Assembly (NCBI RefSeq): GCF_000737575.1
Contig: NZ_CP006270.1
Coordinates: 1,801,163 to 1,865,162, forward strand
Direction of reading: 5' to 3'
Origin: Synechococcus sp. KORDI-49
Lineage (GTDB): Bacteria > Cyanobacteriota > Cyanobacteriia > PCC-6307 > Cyanobiaceae
DNA: 64,000 bases
Shown: positions 19,283 to 29,283 of the stretch, in pieces
Layout: every line of letters starts with the position of its first letter
Position numbering within the stretch: position 1 is the stretch's first letter
Notes under the pieces: model-generated
Databases searched by the model: none
The model's input: the letters and a program-made list of their open reading frames with translations, nothing else
What the model was told of the DNA's origin: nothing
Translations under genes and position numbers: made by a program

Positions 19283-20533
19283 ATGAGAGTTCTTTTTGTT
19301 CATCAGAACTTTCCTGGTCAATACATTCATATCGTTCAGAGGCTGGCACAACAGGGTGGTCATCAGATTGTCGCTCTCGGAATCCAGTCGATGGACACCA
19401 GTCGTAAGGTCCCCGATTCTGTTCATTATTTTCGTTATCCACTGAAGCGCGGCAATGCTGAAGACGCGCATCCGCTCGTGGTGGAAACAGAATCGAAGGT
19501 GATTCGTGCTGAGGCCGTTGCAGAGGCCGCTTGGCGTTTGAAGGGAAAGGGATTTGTTCCCGACCTGATCTGTGTGCACCCAGGTTGGGGCGAAGCTCTT
19601 TTCCTGCGAACCGTATGGCCTGAGGTTCCGATGCTCAGTTACCAGGAATTCTTTTATCAGGAGCATGGTTTTGACACCAATTTTGACTCCGAGTTTGAGC
19701 CCGAACGGGATTGGCAGAGGAAGGCAAAATTGATCATGAAAAATGCTTATCTGCACGTCACGCTGGAGCAATCAACCTGGAATATCTCGCCAACACACTT
19801 TCAGGCGAGCAGCTTCCCGGAGCATTGGCGCAGTCGGATCAGCGTCATTCATGACGGGGTGGACATGGCCCGCGCGGTGCCGGACCCTTCGCCTGCGCCC
19901 ATGACCCTGCCTGATGGCACTCGGCTTGAGGCTGGCCAGCCCGTCGTCACCTTCGTGAACCGACGATTGGAGCCCTACCGCGGCTGTCATACCTTCATCC
20001 GGGCTCTGCCTGCTCTTCAGAAGCGCTGTCCGGATGCCCGGATCATCGTTGTCGGCGAGACCACCGGGGTCAGCTACGGAGCGGCCTGCCCGGACGGCGA
20101 GTGGCGTGATCGTTTCCTGGCGGAGATCGAGGGGCGATACGACCCGTCGAGGGTGCATTTTACCGGCACGCTCCCTTACAGCTCATTTATCCCACTGCTC
20201 CAGCTGAGTGCCTGTCATGTGTATCTCACCTATCCCTTCGTGATGAGCTGGAGCCTGCTGGAGGCGATGGCCTGCGGTTGTGCCGTCGTCGGCTCCGATA
20301 CGGCTCCGGTTCGCGAGGTGATTCGCGATGGTCACAGTGGTTTGCTCGTGAACTTCTTCTCTCCAGGGGATCTTGCGGAGGCCGTGGCCGAACTTCTGCA
20401 GAACCGGCCGAGGGCCAGAGCTCTCGGAGAAGCCGCCCGTCGTCATGTGGAACAGCTGTATGACCGGGATGTGTGTGTCTCCCGGCAGCTGGCGCTGATG
20501 GATCTGGTGGCCAGCGGCAGCATCGCCGGCTGA
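19283..20533 (+). CDS. GT4-family glycosyltransferase
   Basis: The 416-residue GT-B enzyme has an N-terminal acceptor-side domain starting [18 protein letters not shown]. Its C-terminal donor domain has [20 protein letters not shown] and the sugar-nucleotide site [26 protein letters not shown] (Glu-x7-Glu pattern slightly varied). It follows hlyD by 9 bases and may be co-transcribed with the secretion operon, so modification of an exported glycoprotein is conceivable. GC content jumps inside the gene: hand-counted 60-base lines give 47-50% before 19,800 and 70-73% after 19,860, suggesting a recombinant origin. Substrates are unknown. Confidence 0.85.
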   Translation: MRVLFVHQNFPGQYIHIVQRLAQQGGHQIVALGIQSMDTSRKVPDSVHYFRYPLKRGNAEDAHPLVVETESKVIRAEAVAEAAWRLKGKGFVPDLICVHPGWGEALFLRTVWPEVPMLSYQEFFYQEHGFDTNFDSEFEPERDWQRKAKLIMKNAYLHVTLEQSTWNISPTHFQASSFPEHWRSRISVIHDGVDMARAVPDPSPAPMTLPDGTRLEAGQPVVTFVNRRLEPYRGCHTFIRALPALQKRCPDARIIVVGETTGVSYGAACPDGEWRDRFLAEIEGRYDPSRVHFTGTLPYSSFIPLLQLSACHVYLTYPFVMSWSLLEAMACGCAVVGSDTAPVREVIRDGHSGLLVNFFSPGDLAEAVAELLQNRPRARALGEAARRHVEQLYDRDVCVSRQLALMDLVASGSIAG

Positions 20534-20568
20534 AACGGCAAACTGAGGCGCTGTTCCGATCTGATGCC

Positions 20569-21861
20569 GTGTCGCAGCTGCAGAGCCTCAGAGGCATGGT
20601 GGATCTCTTGCCGCAGGCTCTGGAGCGCTGGCAGGCGGTGGAAGCCGTTGCCCGTGAGCAGTTCCGCCGTTCCGGATTCGGCGAGATCCGCACGCCGCTG
20701 CTGGAAACCACCGACCTGTTCTGCCGCGGCATCGGCGAAGGCACCGATGTGGTGGGCAAGGAGATGTACAGCTTCACCGATCGCGGTGAGCGGTCCTGCA
20801 CGCTGCGGCCGGAGGGAACCGCATCGGTGGTGCGTGCGGCGCTGCAGCACGGACTGTTGAGCCAGGGCGCCCAGAAGCTCTGGTATGCCGGCCCGATGTT
20901 CCGCTACGAGCGGCCCCAGGCCGGACGACAGCGTCAGTTTCACCAGATCGGTGTGGAGTGGCTGGGGGCGGAGAGTGCCCGCAGTGATGTGGAAGTGATC
21001 GCGTTGGCCTGGGATCTGCTGGCCAGCCTCGGCGTCGGCGGGTTGGAGCTGGAGCTCAACAGCCTCGGTTCGGCGGACGATCGTCAGGCCTATCGCAAGG
21101 CTCTGGTGGATTGGCTCGAGCAGCGGCTGGAGCAGCTGGATGAGGACTCCCGCGCGCGATTGACCAGCAATCCGCTGCGAATTCTCGATTCCAAGAACAA
21201 GGACACCCAGGCCCTGCTCGAGCAGGCACCAACCCTGGCTGATGCCCTCAGCCCCGAGAGCCGCTTGCGGTTTGAAGCCGTGCGGCAAGGGCTGACCGCC
21301 CTGGGCATTCCCTATCGGCTCAATCCGCGGCTGGTGCGGGGCCTGGATTACTACAGCCATACCGCCTTTGAGATCACCAGCGATCAGCTGGGGGCGCAGG
21401 CCACCGTCTGTGGGGGCGGTCGGTATGACGGTCTGATCGCACAACTGGGTGGAGCGGCCACTCCAGCCGTCGGCTGGGCTCTGGGCATGGAGAGGCTGTT
21501 GCTGGTGCTTGAGGCGGCCGCCATGGCGGCTCCGAACGGGGCGGCGGCTCGGTTGGTGGGCTCGTCCGTACCCGATGCCTACGTGGTCAATCGCGGCGAC
21601 CAGGCGGAGACCATGGCTCTGACGCTGGCTCGCGCTCTGCGGGCTGCTGGCCTGACCGTCGAACTGGACGGGTCGGGATCGGCCTTCGCCAAGCAGTTCA
21701 AACGGGCGGATCGTTGCGGTGCCCGTTGGGCCCTGGTGCTGGGCGATGACGAGGCGGACCGTGCTGAGGTGCGGCTGAAGCCGTTGCTCGGACAGGGGGA
21801 GGAGGTCAGCTGGGCAGTGGCGGAGATTGCCGCGATCGTGGACGTGCTGCGCACCCCCTGA
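20569..21861 (+). CDS. hisS: histidyl-tRNA synthetase
   Basis: The 430-residue class II aminoacyl-tRNA synthetase shows motif 2 ([20 protein letters not shown]), the histidine-binding [12 protein letters not shown] and the motif 3 region [12 protein letters not shown], with a C-terminal anticodon-binding domain. GTG 20569 gives the standard start [15 protein letters not shown]. The frame remains open further upstream but that stretch lies inside the end of the GT4 gene and is not conserved. It is followed one base later by the UDP-sugar genes. Confidence 0.95.
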   Translation: MSQLQSLRGMVDLLPQALERWQAVEAVAREQFRRSGFGEIRTPLLETTDLFCRGIGEGTDVVGKEMYSFTDRGERSCTLRPEGTASVVRAALQHGLLSQGAQKLWYAGPMFRYERPQAGRQRQFHQIGVEWLGAESARSDVEVIALAWDLLASLGVGGLELELNSLGSADDRQAYRKALVDWLEQRLEQLDEDSRARLTSNPLRILDSKNKDTQALLEQAPTLADALSPESRLRFEAVRQGLTALGIPYRLNPRLVRGLDYYSHTAFEITSDQLGAQATVCGGGRYDGLIAQLGGAATPAVGWALGMERLLLVLEAAAMAAPNGAAARLVGSSVPDAYVVNRGDQAETMALTLARALRAAGLTVELDGSGSAFAKQFKRADRCGARWALVLGDDEADRAEVRLKPLLGQGEEVSWAVAEIAAIVDVLRTP

Positions 21862-21862
21862 G

Positions 21863-22813
21863 ATGCGGATTCATCTCGTTACCGGCGGGGCCGGGTTCCT
21901 GGGCTCCCATCTGATTGATCGGTTGATGGAGGCGGGTGAGGAGGTGATCTGCCTCGACAACTACTTCACGGGCCGCAAGCGCAACATCGAGCGCTGGATC
22001 CGCCATCCCCGTTTCGAGCTCATCCGCCACGACGTCACGGAGCCCATCAAGTTGGAGGTGGATCGGATCTGGCATCTGGCCTGTCCGGCTTCGCCGATTC
22101 ACTACCAAACGAATCCTGTGAAAACGGCCAAGACCAGTTTTCTGGGCACCTACAACATGCTCGGCCTGGCCAGGCGGGTGGGAGCTCGGCTGCTGCTGGC
22201 CAGCACCAGTGAGGTGTACGGCGACCCGGAGGTGCATCCTCAGCCGGAGAGTTACCGGGGCTGCGTCAATCCGATCGGGATCCGCAGCTGTTACGACGAA
22301 GGCAAACGCATCGCCGAGACCCTCTGCTTCGACTATCAGCGCATGAATGGCGTGGAGGTGCGGGTGGCACGCATCTTCAACACCTATGGCCCGCGCATGT
22401 TGATCGATGACGGTCGGGTGGTTGGCAATTTCATCGTGCAGGCGCTGAGAGGTCAGCCCCTGACCGTCTTCGGCGATGGTTCCCAGACCCGTTCGTTCTG
22501 TTATGTCAGCGATCTGATTGAAGGGCTGATCCGCTTGATGAACGGTGACGGCACCGGTCCGATGAATCTCGGAAATCCAGGGGAGTTCACCATTCGTCAG
22601 TTGGCGGAGTTGGTGCGGGATCGCATCGATCCTGATTTGCCGCTGATTGAAAAGCCGTTGCCGCAGGACGACCCCCGTCAGCGACGCCCTCTGATCGATC
22701 TGGCAAGGCAGGAGCTGGGTTGGCAGCCGACTGTGCCACTGGAGCAGGGACTGGGCCCGACCATCGACTCCTTCCGTAAGGTCCTCGAACTTGAGGTGGA
22801 TCTGCGCGCGTGA
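21863..22813 (+). CDS. uxs: UDP-glucuronate decarboxylase (UDP-xylose synthase)
   Basis: The 316-residue extended SDR oxidises and decarboxylates UDP-glucuronate to UDP-xylose. It has [30 protein letters not shown], and [14 protein letters not shown] with the catalytic Tyr/Lys, plus [11 protein letters not shown], a set characteristic of UXS. Start ATG 21863 comes one base after the hisS stop. The downstream gene makes its substrate precursor (ugd, GTGA overlap), and a competing epimerase follows, so the three genes form a UDP-glucuronate branch for surface glycans. Confidence 0.93.
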   Translation: MRIHLVTGGAGFLGSHLIDRLMEAGEEVICLDNYFTGRKRNIERWIRHPRFELIRHDVTEPIKLEVDRIWHLACPASPIHYQTNPVKTAKTSFLGTYNMLGLARRVGARLLLASTSEVYGDPEVHPQPESYRGCVNPIGIRSCYDEGKRIAETLCFDYQRMNGVEVRVARIFNTYGPRMLIDDGRVVGNFIVQALRGQPLTVFGDGSQTRSFCYVSDLIEGLIRLMNGDGTGPMNLGNPGEFTIRQLAELVRDRIDPDLPLIEKPLPQDDPRQRRPLIDLARQELGWQPTVPLEQGLGPTIDSFRKVLELEVDLRA

Positions 22814-24213
22814 CGGTTCAACGCATCTGCTGCATCGGCGCGGGCTATGTGGGCGGCCCGACGATGGCTGTGATCGCCGACCGCTGCCCGGAGATCCAGG
22901 TGACGGTGGTGGACATCAACCAGTCGCGCATCGATGCCTGGAACGATGCCGATCTCAGCAAGCTTCCTGTCTATGAGCCGGGTCTGGATGCGGTGGTGGG
23001 TCGTGCCCGGGGCCGCAACCTCAGCTTCTCAACGGCGGTGGAAGCCACCGTCGCGGCGGCGGACATGGTGTTCATTTCGGTGAACACCCCAACCAAGACC
23101 AAGGGGCTCGGAGCCGGTCAGGCCAGTGACCTGCGCTGGGTGGAAGCCTGTGCCCGCACCGTCGCTCAGGCCGCGACGGGACACACGATCGTGGTGGAGA
23201 AGAGCACGCTGCCGGTGCGCACGGCCGCGGCGATCAAGACGATCCTTGAGGCCGCCCAGGAGGACGATCAGCAGCGCAGCTTCTCGGTGCTCTCCAACCC
23301 CGAGTTTCTGGCGGAAGGCACGGCGATCCGGGATCTGGAGGCGCCGGACCGGGTGCTGATCGGAGGCGAAGACGCGGCATCGATCGATGCCTTGGCGTCG
23401 GTGTACGGCCACTGGGTGCCGGAGGCCCAGATCCTGCGCACCAACCTGTGGAGCAGTGAACTCTCCAAGCTCACGGCCAATGCGTTCCTGGCTCAGCGGA
23501 TCAGTTCGATCAATTCGATCGCGGCCTTCTGTGAAGCCAGTGGCGCTGATGTGCGCGAAGTGGCGCGGGCGATCGGCACCGACAGTCGCATCGGGCCCAA
23601 GTTCCTCAACGCCGGCCCTGGGTTCGGCGGCAGCTGCTTCCAGAAGGACATCCTCAACCTGGTGTATCTCTGCCGCCATTTCGGCCTGCCGGAGGTGGCT
23701 GATTACTGGGAGAGCGTGGTGGCTCTTAACACCTGGCAGCAGCACCGGATCGCGCGGCTGGTGGTGCAGAAGCTGTTCGGCACGGTGACCGGCAAGCGGT
23801 TGGCGATTCTCGGTTTCGCCTTCAAGGCGGACACCAACGACACCCGCGAGGCGCCGGCGATCCGCATCTGCGGTGATCTGCTGGAGGAGGGAGCGCAGCT
23901 GGCGATTCACGATCCCAAGGTGGACCCGGTTCAGATCGCCCGGGATCTGAAGCAGGAGGCGGCAGCGGCGGCAGGCGCCCTCAGCGGGACGGGCAGCTGG
24001 GCCCTGGCGGGTTCCGTGGAAGAGGCTGTCAGCGGTGCAGATGCGGTGCTGATCCTCACGGAGTGGCGTCAGTACCGCCAGCTCAACTGGGCTGATCTGG
24101 CCGCTCGGATGCGCCGACCGGCCTGGGTGTTCGATTCCCGCGCGGTGAGTGATCCGCATCAGGTGCGCGCCGCGGGTCTCAGTTTCTGGCGTGTCGGGGA
24201 CGGCGAGGGCTGA
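22810..24213 (+). CDS. ugd: UDP-glucose 6-dehydrogenase, long animal-like type
   Basis: The 467-residue enzyme oxidises UDP-glucose to UDP-glucuronate with two NAD. The NAD-binding start [18 protein letters not shown], the central helix [19 protein letters not shown] and the catalytic-Cys motif [10 protein letters not shown] are plain. Compared with recalled human UGDH, these and other stretches ([34 protein letters not shown]) are nearly the same, so it belongs with the longer eukaryote-like enzymes and not the roughly 430-residue bacterial TuaD type. GTG start overlaps the uxs stop. The stop overlaps the next ATG. Confidence 0.95.
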   Translation: MTVQRICCIGAGYVGGPTMAVIADRCPEIQVTVVDINQSRIDAWNDADLSKLPVYEPGLDAVVGRARGRNLSFSTAVEATVAAADMVFISVNTPTKTKGLGAGQASDLRWVEACARTVAQAATGHTIVVEKSTLPVRTAAAIKTILEAAQEDDQQRSFSVLSNPEFLAEGTAIRDLEAPDRVLIGGEDAASIDALASVYGHWVPEAQILRTNLWSSELSKLTANAFLAQRISSINSIAAFCEASGADVREVARAIGTDSRIGPKFLNAGPGFGGSCFQKDILNLVYLCRHFGLPEVADYWESVVALNTWQQHRIARLVVQKLFGTVTGKRLAILGFAFKADTNDTREAPAIRICGDLLEEGAQLAIHDPKVDPVQIARDLKQEAAAAAGALSGTGSWALAGSVEEAVSGADAVLILTEWRQYRQLNWADLAARMRRPAWVFDSRAVSDPHQVRAAGLSFWRVGDGEG

Positions 24214-25235
24214 TGGCACGCACGGTTCTGGTCACCGGTGCTGCCGGCTTCATCGGTGCTGCGCTCTCACAGCGGCTGCTGGCCCAGGGTGATCGGGTGG
24301 TCGGACTCGACAACCTCAACAGCTACTACGACCCGGCCCTGAAACAGGCCCGTCTGCGTCAGATCGAGGTCATTGCACCGGCCGGAGCCTGGCGGTTTGA
24401 GCCGATGGCGCTGGAGGATGGTGAGGCCCTGATGGCCCTGTTCGCGGCGGAGCGGCCGCAGGTGGTGGTGAATCTGGCGGCGCAGGCAGGGGTCCGTTAT
24501 TCGCTGGAGAACCCGGCGGCCTACATCCAGAGCAACCTGGTGGGTTTCGGCCACATCCTGGAGGGCTGCCGGCACCACGCGGTTGGGAACCTGGTGTATG
24601 CCTCCAGCAGTTCGGTGTACGGCGGCAACCGCAATCTGCCCTTTCACGAGCGGCAGCCGGTGAACCATCCGGTGAGCCTCTACGCCGCCAGCAAGAAGGC
24701 CAATGAGCTGATGGCGCACACCTACAGCCATCTCTACGGTCTGCCGGCGACTGGTCTGCGTTTCTTCACGGTGTATGGGCCGTGGGGACGACCGGACATG
24801 GCCCCGATGTTGTTTGCCCGGGCGATCCTGGCCGGTGAGCCGATCAAGGTGTTCAACCACGGTCGGATGCAGCGCGACTTCACTTACATCGACGACATCG
24901 TCGAGGGAGTGCTGCGCTGCTGCCACAAGCCGGCCTCCGCGAATCCCGACTTTGACCCGCTTCAGCCGGACCCGGCGACGGCGGCTGCGCCCCACCGGGT
25001 GTTCAACATCGGCAACAGCCAGCCCACGGAGCTGCTGCGCTTCATCGAGGTGATGGAGGAGGCCCTGGGACGGGAGGCGATCAAGGATTTTCAGCCGATG
25101 CAGCCGGGAGATGTGGTGGCCACGGCCGCTGATACTCAGGCTCTTGAACAGTGGGTGGGCTTCCGTCCCAGCACGGCGATTGAAACCGGAGTGGAATGTT
25201 TCGCCCGGTGGTACCGCGATTTTTACAAGGTCTGA
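24213..25235 (+). CDS. UDP-glucuronate 4-epimerase-like NAD-dependent epimerase
   Basis: The 340-residue SDR has VLVTGAAGFIGAALSQRLL, SSSSVYGGNRNLPF, YAASKKANELMAHTYSHLYG and FFTVYGPWGRPDMAP. The last motif and the YSLENPAAYIQSNL stretch are typical of UDP-glucuronate 4-epimerases (LspL/CapI/GAE group), which make UDP-galacturonate. It is the last gene of the uxs-ugd unit, with a TGATG overlap, and competes with Uxs for the same substrate. It converges on the psbEFLJ operon, separated by a strong terminator that serves the opposite strand. Confidence 0.9.
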   Translation: MARTVLVTGAAGFIGAALSQRLLAQGDRVVGLDNLNSYYDPALKQARLRQIEVIAPAGAWRFEPMALEDGEALMALFAAERPQVVVNLAAQAGVRYSLENPAAYIQSNLVGFGHILEGCRHHAVGNLVYASSSSVYGGNRNLPFHERQPVNHPVSLYAASKKANELMAHTYSHLYGLPATGLRFFTVYGPWGRPDMAPMLFARAILAGEPIKVFNHGRMQRDFTYIDDIVEGVLRCCHKPASANPDFDPLQPDPATAAAPHRVFNIGNSQPTELLRFIEVMEEALGREAIKDFQPMQPGDVVATAADTQALEQWVGFRPSTAIETGVECFARWYRDFYKV

Positions 25236-25247
25236 GATTCAGGCATG

Positions 25248-25272
25248 AAAAAACCGGTCCAGAGGACCGGTT
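25248..25272 (-). terminator. rho-independent terminator of the psbEFLJ operon
   Basis: Perfect 9-bp inverted repeat AACCGGTCC (25252-25260) / GGACCGGTT (25264-25272) with a 3-base loop. On the minus strand the stem is followed by a run of six T (plus-strand A run at 25248-25253). It sits 24 bases after the psbJ stop, so it ends that operon. On the plus strand there is no T run, so it is less likely to stop transcripts from the epimerase gene. Confidence 0.85.
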
Positions 25273-25296
25273 GAACCACGGAAATGGTTCTGGAGA

Positions 25297-25497
25297 TCAG
25301 GCGGAACCCACCCCTGTGTAAGAGCCGTAGAAGAACAGACCGACCACAAACAGAACGGCCATACCGCCGGCCGTTGCCACAAGCCAGAGAGGGAGAACAC
25401 CTTCGGTCCAGCGGGAGCGCCAGGGCACGGCCGGACGGCCATCAGGAAGGCGATCAGGGATCCGGCCATCGGGATACAGAGACTTCTTGCTGCTCAT
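25297..25497 (-). CDS. psbJ: photosystem II protein J
   Basis: The 66-residue thylakoid protein has one membrane helix near the C-terminus ([21 protein letters not shown]) and the conserved end [10 protein letters not shown]. It is a small PSII subunit next to cytochrome b559. The N-terminal extension (about 30 residues: [20 protein letters not shown]) makes it longer than the roughly 40-residue plant and freshwater forms. It is last in the psbE-psbF-psbL-psbJ operon, with a terminator just downstream. Confidence 0.96.
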   Translation of the reverse strand: MSSKKSLYPDGRIPDRLPDGRPAVPWRSRWTEGVLPLWLVATAGGMAVLFVVGLFFYGSYTGVGSA

Positions 25498-25507
25498 GGG
25501 TCAGACC

Positions 25508-25627
25508 TCAGTTGAAGAAGTAGCTGGAGAACAGCACACCGGTGGTGAACACCAGCAGCAGGCCGAGATAAAGGCTTGTGCGGTTGAGTTCAACCGGAAG
25601 GTTGTTGGGATTGGGATTGCGTTCCAT
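25508..25627 (-). CDS. psbL: photosystem II protein L
   Basis: This 39-residue protein has the standard start [20 protein letters not shown] and end LFSSYFFN, with a single helix. It is identical in layout to PsbL everywhere and helps quinone function at the PSII dimer interface. It lies between psbF (9-base gap) and psbJ (10-base gap). Confidence 0.97.
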   Translation of the reverse strand: MERNPNPNNLPVELNRTSLYLGLLLVFTTGVLFSSYFFN

Positions 25628-25636
25628 GGAATCGGA

Positions 25637-25774
25637 TCAGCGGCGGATGAACTGCATCGCGGCCAGGGCACCGAGAAAGAAGACGGTGGGCACGCCGAGG
25701 GTATGGAGGGCCAGCCAACGCACCGTGAAGATCGGATAGTTGCGCGGCGTGGTGTTGATGGGTGTCTGTGTCAT
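25637..25774 (-). CDS. psbF: cytochrome b559 subunit beta
   Basis: The 45-residue protein has one helix and the haem-ligand His24 in [16 protein letters not shown]. It pairs with PsbE to bind the b559 haem in PSII. It begins 4 bases after the psbE stop and has the conserved end AAMQFIRR. Confidence 0.97.
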   Translation of the reverse strand: MTQTPINTTPRNYPIFTVRWLALHTLGVPTVFFLGALAAMQFIRR

Positions 25775-25778
25775 GGGG

Positions 25779-26027
25779 TTATTTCAGGCGGACGTCGAGT
25801 TCCGACTTGCCCTCATAGCGCTGGCTGACGACTGGGGCCTTGCTTTCGGTCGCCTGGAAGTAGGCGTCCGGCCGGGGGGTTCCAAAGGCGTCGTACGCCA
25901 GACCGGTGGATACGAACAGGAATCCCGCAAGGAAAATCGAAGGCAGGGTGACGGCGTGGATCACCCAGTAGCGGATGCTTGTGATGATCTCGAAAAACGG
26001 GCGTTCCCCGGTGGAGCCTGCAGCCAT
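25779..26027 (-). CDS. psbE: cytochrome b559 subunit alpha
   Basis: The 82-residue protein has haem-ligand His24 in [14 protein letters not shown], one membrane helix and a lumenal tail with the conserved YFQ and [12 protein letters not shown]. It is essential for PSII assembly. It is first in the four-gene psb unit. The 70-base gap to ycf48 holds a possible -10 box (minus-strand TAGGAT, 26057-26052) but no matching -35, so transcription may also run through from rubA-ycf48. Confidence 0.97.
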   Translation of the reverse strand: MAAGSTGERPFFEIITSIRYWVIHAVTLPSIFLAGFLFVSTGLAYDAFGTPRPDAYFQATESKAPVVSQRYEGKSELDVRLK

Positions 26028-26097
26028 GGCTAGGGGTGTATCAGCCCGGAGATCCTAGGGGGTGACCAAGGATCGCGGGCCTGGTGATCAGGCTCAG

Positions 26098-27099
26098 TTA
26101 CAGAGCGTTGCCCACCCAGCGCAGCAGGTTGCCCCGCTCGCCAAGCACAAAGGCCCGATCGCCATCGAAAACCATGCGGGTGAAGTTGCTGGGCTGCCGG
26201 TCTCCAACCGGATCGATTTCCCAGCTGTCACCCCCATCTCGGCTCACCAGAAGGGTTCCATTGCCGCCGCCGGCCCAGATGGCACCCTCTGCATCCCAGC
26301 CCATGTCCATGTATCCGTAGCCGTTGGTGATCGGGATGATCGGCTTGCTCCAACTGTCGAAATTGCCGGGCTCGTCATTCAGTCGGATCTGGGCGCCGCG
26401 GGCAAGCATCCAGAGTTGCCCGTCCGGCTGGTACCCAATGCTCTGCAGTCTCTGGCTGCTGACACGCTGGTGCACCTGCCAGACGCTCTCCCCCGGTTCC
26501 CAGGTGGCGTAGAAGTTGCCGAGGCTGCTGACGCTGACGTACCCGCCGTCCTCGCGCCGACGCAGATCACGGACGGATCCAGCCGCATCGGAGACCTTCG
26601 CTTCCCAGCTGCCGCCGCTGTCGTGGGTTTCGTAGACGGCCCCGACGTTGGTGGCCAGTTCGGCGGAGTGCTTGTCAAGCGCTGTGATCAGGTAGGGCTC
26701 CCCGGGGAGCTTCGTGTCCAGAAACAGGCGGGTCCAGTTCTGGCCACCGTCGATCGTGTGCATCAACAGGCCAGGCTGCCCCGCGATCCAACCTTCGTCG
26801 CCGTTGAAATCGATGCTGATCAGGCGGAAGTTCTCTTCCTCCGGCAGATCCAGGCTCCGCTCATTCCAGGTGACTCCGTTGTCGTCCGTTTCCTGGATCA
26901 TCCGGTTGCTGCCCACCAGGAAACCGTGGGAGCGGTCGGTGAAGCCGACATCGAGGGGGTTCGATTCAGTGTCCAGGTTCTGGGCCTGCCAGGGACTGGA
27001 CGTGGCAACGGGCAGGCGGGTCGTGACACAGCCGCTGAGACTGATGCCCAGCACGAGCACCAGAAGGAGATTGGCGGCGGAGGAGAGCAGGCGATTCAT
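26098..27099 (-). CDS. ycf48: photosystem II assembly factor Ycf48 (HCF136)
   Basis: The 333-residue lumenal beta-propeller binds unassembled D1 and early PSII complexes. The start ATG 27099 gives a lipoprotein signal peptide (helix LLLVLVLGISLSGC, lipobox LSGC). Repeated propeller motifs such as NGVTWNER, GGQNWTRL, SGGSWEAK and GGDSWEID mark the blades, and the end is NLLRWVGNAL. The rubA gene lies 11 bases upstream and psbE 70 bases downstream, a gene order conserved across cyanobacteria. Confidence 0.95.
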   Translation of the reverse strand: MNRLLSSAANLLLVLVLGISLSGCVTTRLPVATSSPWQAQNLDTESNPLDVGFTDRSHGFLVGSNRMIQETDDNGVTWNERSLDLPEEENFRLISIDFNGDEGWIAGQPGLLMHTIDGGQNWTRLFLDTKLPGEPYLITALDKHSAELATNVGAVYETHDSGGSWEAKVSDAAGSVRDLRRREDGGYVSVSSLGNFYATWEPGESVWQVHQRVSSQRLQSIGYQPDGQLWMLARGAQIRLNDEPGNFDSWSKPIIPITNGYGYMDMGWDAEGAIWAGGGNGTLLVSRDGGDSWEIDPVGDRQPSNFTRMVFDGDRAFVLGERGNLLRWVGNAL

Positions 27100-27110
27100 G
27101 GTGATGCCGG

Positions 27111-27524
27111 TCAGCGCAGGGAATACAGCGAAAGGAAGAAGGCGAATGCCAGGGCCAGCCCGCCGAAGATCAGCACATTCTTCTGCCCCGGGGTCAGTCG
27201 GTTCACACCGAGGCCGTAGTTGAGGTTCTCCTCGAAGCCACTGGCCTTGCTGCGGGGGCCGATATCCCGGAACGCCGGCATCCGGCTGCGGCAGACCGGA
27301 CAACGGAAGCTGAGCGGATCCAGGTCCTCGAAGGCGGTGCCTGCTTCGATGCCCACTTTCTTGACCCCTTCGTCGGGGTCGTACACATAGCCGCAGCTCC
27401 GGCACTCAAAGCGATGAGTCCGGGGATCGGTCTCGGTGGGATCTTTTTCTGCACCGTCCGCAGGTTCGATCGACTCTGGCTGTCCGATCGCCTGTTGCTG
27501 GTCAGTCGCCGGATCGTCGCTCAC
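27111..27524 (-). CDS. rubA: membrane-anchored rubredoxin RubA
   Basis: The 137-residue protein has an acidic, low-complexity N-terminus, a rubredoxin domain with two CxxC pairs (CRSCGYVYDPDEG and FRCPVCRS) that bind one iron, and a C-terminal helix (VLIFGGLALAFAFFLSLYSL). RubA is needed for photosystem assembly. The GTG start at 27524 is the first in-frame start. The nearby ATG at 27538 is out of frame. It heads the rubA-ycf48-psbEFLJ order and is divergent from ndhC. Confidence 0.94.
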   Translation of the reverse strand: MSDDPATDQQQAIGQPESIEPADGAEKDPTETDPRTHRFECRSCGYVYDPDEGVKKVGIEAGTAFEDLDPLSFRCPVCRSRMPAFRDIGPRSKASGFEENLNYGLGVNRLTPGQKNVLIFGGLALAFAFFLSLYSLR

Positions 27525-27607
27525 CGCTGTGCTGTCATGCGGAGTGACTCTATCGGCGTCAACTGCTGGCAGTGAATGCCAAAATGGACCGGACTACGGG
27601 GACGTTC

Positions 27608-27970
27608 ATGTTCGCCCTGCCCGGCTATGACGCCTTCCTCGGATTTCTGCTGATTTCTGCAGCGGTTCCGGCACTTGCCCTGATCACCAACAAACTGCTG
27701 GCGCCGCGCAGTCGGGCTGGTGAACGGCAACTCACGTACGAGTCCGGCATGGAGCCGATCGGCGGTGCCTGGATTCAGTTCAACATCCGCTATTACATGT
27801 TCGCACTGGTGTTCGTCATCTTCGACGTCGAGACAGTGTTTCTTTATCCGTGGGCCGTTGCTTTTCACCGACTCGGTCTGCTCGCGTTCATCGAAGCGCT
27901 GATCTTCATCGCCATCCTGTTGGTGGCCCTGGCCTACGCCTGGCGCAAAGGCGCACTCGAATGGAGCTGA
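27608..27970 (+). CDS. ndhC: NAD(P)H-quinone oxidoreductase subunit 3
   Basis: The 120-residue thylakoid membrane subunit of the NDH-1 complex has three helices and the conserved [20 protein letters not shown] and [12 protein letters not shown]. Start ATG 27608 ([13 protein letters not shown]) matches the family. An in-frame ATG at 27572 would add 12 unconserved residues. ndhK begins right after its stop. Confidence 0.96.
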   Translation: MFALPGYDAFLGFLLISAAVPALALITNKLLAPRSRAGERQLTYESGMEPIGGAWIQFNIRYYMFALVFVIFDVETVFLYPWAVAFHRLGLLAFIEALIFIAILLVALAYAWRKGALEWS

Positions 27971-28726
27971 ATGATGTCTGAAACCACTCCGTCCATCCAA
28001 AGCCCCTCGATCACCGCTGTCCGCGATCTCCGGGAAGCCAGTTGCGGGCCGATCGGAGCTCCCGCCGTCACCAACGATCTCAGCGAGAACGTCATTCTCA
28101 CCAGCCTGGATGATCTCCATAACTGGGCACGGCTCAGCAGCCTCTGGCCCCTCCTGTATGGAACTGCCTGCTGCTTCATCGAGTTCGCTGCTCTGATCGG
28201 CTCCCGTTTCGATTTCGATCGCTTCGGCCTGGTGCCTCGCAGCTCACCGCGCCAGGCTGATCTCCTGATCGTGGCCGGCACCGTGACCATGAAGATGGCC
28301 CCGGCTCTGGTCCGCTTGTACGAACAGATGCCGGAGCCCAAGTACGTGATCGCCATGGGGGCCTGCACGATCACTGGCGGCATGTTCAGTGCTGACTCCA
28401 CCACCGCTGTTCGGGGTGTCGACAAGCTGATCCCAGTCGACCTGTACCTCCCGGGTTGCCCCCCGCGTCCGGAGGCGATTTTTGACGCCGTGATCAAGCT
28501 GCGCAAGAAGGTCGGTGATGAGTCCCTGGCCGAACGTCGCAAGCATCAGCAGACGCATCGCTATTTCACGGTTTCTCACCGGATGAAGCGGGTTGAAGCC
28601 CAGGTCACAGGGTCCTACCTGCGTGCTGATTCCCAGCGTGCCGCTCTCGCGGCTGCCCCTGAAGGCCTACTGCTGGCCACGGATGCTGCTGTTCTCACCC
28701 CCGTTGCCGACGCTGTCGACTCATGA
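27971..28726 (+). CDS. ndhK: NAD(P)H-quinone oxidoreductase subunit K
   Basis: The 251-residue NuoB-type subunit carries the last iron-sulphur cluster before the quinone. The four ligands are visible as Cys67 and Cys68 ([10 protein letters not shown]), Cys132 ([10 protein letters not shown]) and Cys163 (PGCPPRPE). There are two adjacent start codons (27971 and 27974). It begins at the base after the ndhC stop and overlaps ndhJ by four bases. Confidence 0.96.
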   Translation: MMSETTPSIQSPSITAVRDLREASCGPIGAPAVTNDLSENVILTSLDDLHNWARLSSLWPLLYGTACCFIEFAALIGSRFDFDRFGLVPRSSPRQADLLIVAGTVTMKMAPALVRLYEQMPEPKYVIAMGACTITGGMFSADSTTAVRGVDKLIPVDLYLPGCPPRPEAIFDAVIKLRKKVGDESLAERRKHQQTHRYFTVSHRMKRVEAQVTGSYLRADSQRAALAAAPEGLLLATDAAVLTPVADAVDS

Positions 28727-29283
28727 GTGAAACCCCTACGACTCCGCCGAAAGACGACTCGTCATCTCTGGCTGCAGCACAACCCGGACCTGTCAGCACC
28801 TGGTTGACCCAGCAGGGTTTCGAGCATGACCATCTCGATCCGGATCATTCCGGTATCGAGCAGATCGGTGTGGATGCGGCAGTCCTCCCAATCATCGCGG
28901 CGGCTCTGAAGAGCCACGGATTCGATTATCTCCAGTGCCACGGCGGCTACGACGAAGGTCCTGGACAACACCTTGTCTGCTTCTATCACCTGTTGGCCAT
29001 GCGGGAACAGGTGCAGGCCATGGCCGCCGGAGAGGAATCCACGCTTCGGGAAGTGCGCCTGAAAGTGTTCCTCTCGCGTGAAGGAACCCCGACTCTGCCC
29101 TCGATCTATGGGCTCTTCCGAGGAGCTGATTGGCAGGAACGGGAAACCTTCGACATGTTCGGCATCCAGTTCGAGGGGCATCCGCATCCCAAACGTTTGC
29201 TGATGCCTGAGGACTGGAAAGGCTGGCCCCTGCGCAAGGACTACATCCAGCCCGATTTCTACGAGATGCAGGACGCCTACTGA
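28723..29283 (+). CDS. ndhJ: NAD(P)H-quinone oxidoreductase subunit J
   Basis: The 186-residue NuoC-type peripheral-arm subunit shows [31 protein letters not shown] and a terminal [22 protein letters not shown], the classic 30-kDa subunit signature. ATG overlaps the ndhK stop (ATGA). Its end overlaps the stop of the convergent yvcK-like gene by 7 bases. Confidence 0.96.
   Translation: MSETPTTPPKDDSSSLAAAQPGPVSTWLTQQGFEHDHLDPDHSGIEQIGVDAAVLPIIAAALKSHGFDYLQCHGGYDEGPGQHLVCFYHLLAMREQVQAMAAGEESTLREVRLKVFLSREGTPTLPSIYGLFRGADWQERETFDMFGIQFEGHPHPKRLLMPEDWKGWPLRKDYIQPDFYEMQDAY

Noticed and set aside
20443-21444. Minus-strand open frame (333 aa) opposite hisS
   Set aside because: It is antisense to a complete class II synthetase, with no conserved motif. 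High GC makes such frames common.
26079-26093. Short inverted repeat GCCTG/CAGGC between ycf48 and psbE
   Set aside because: It has only 5 bp with no T run. It could be chance and is not called as an attenuator.
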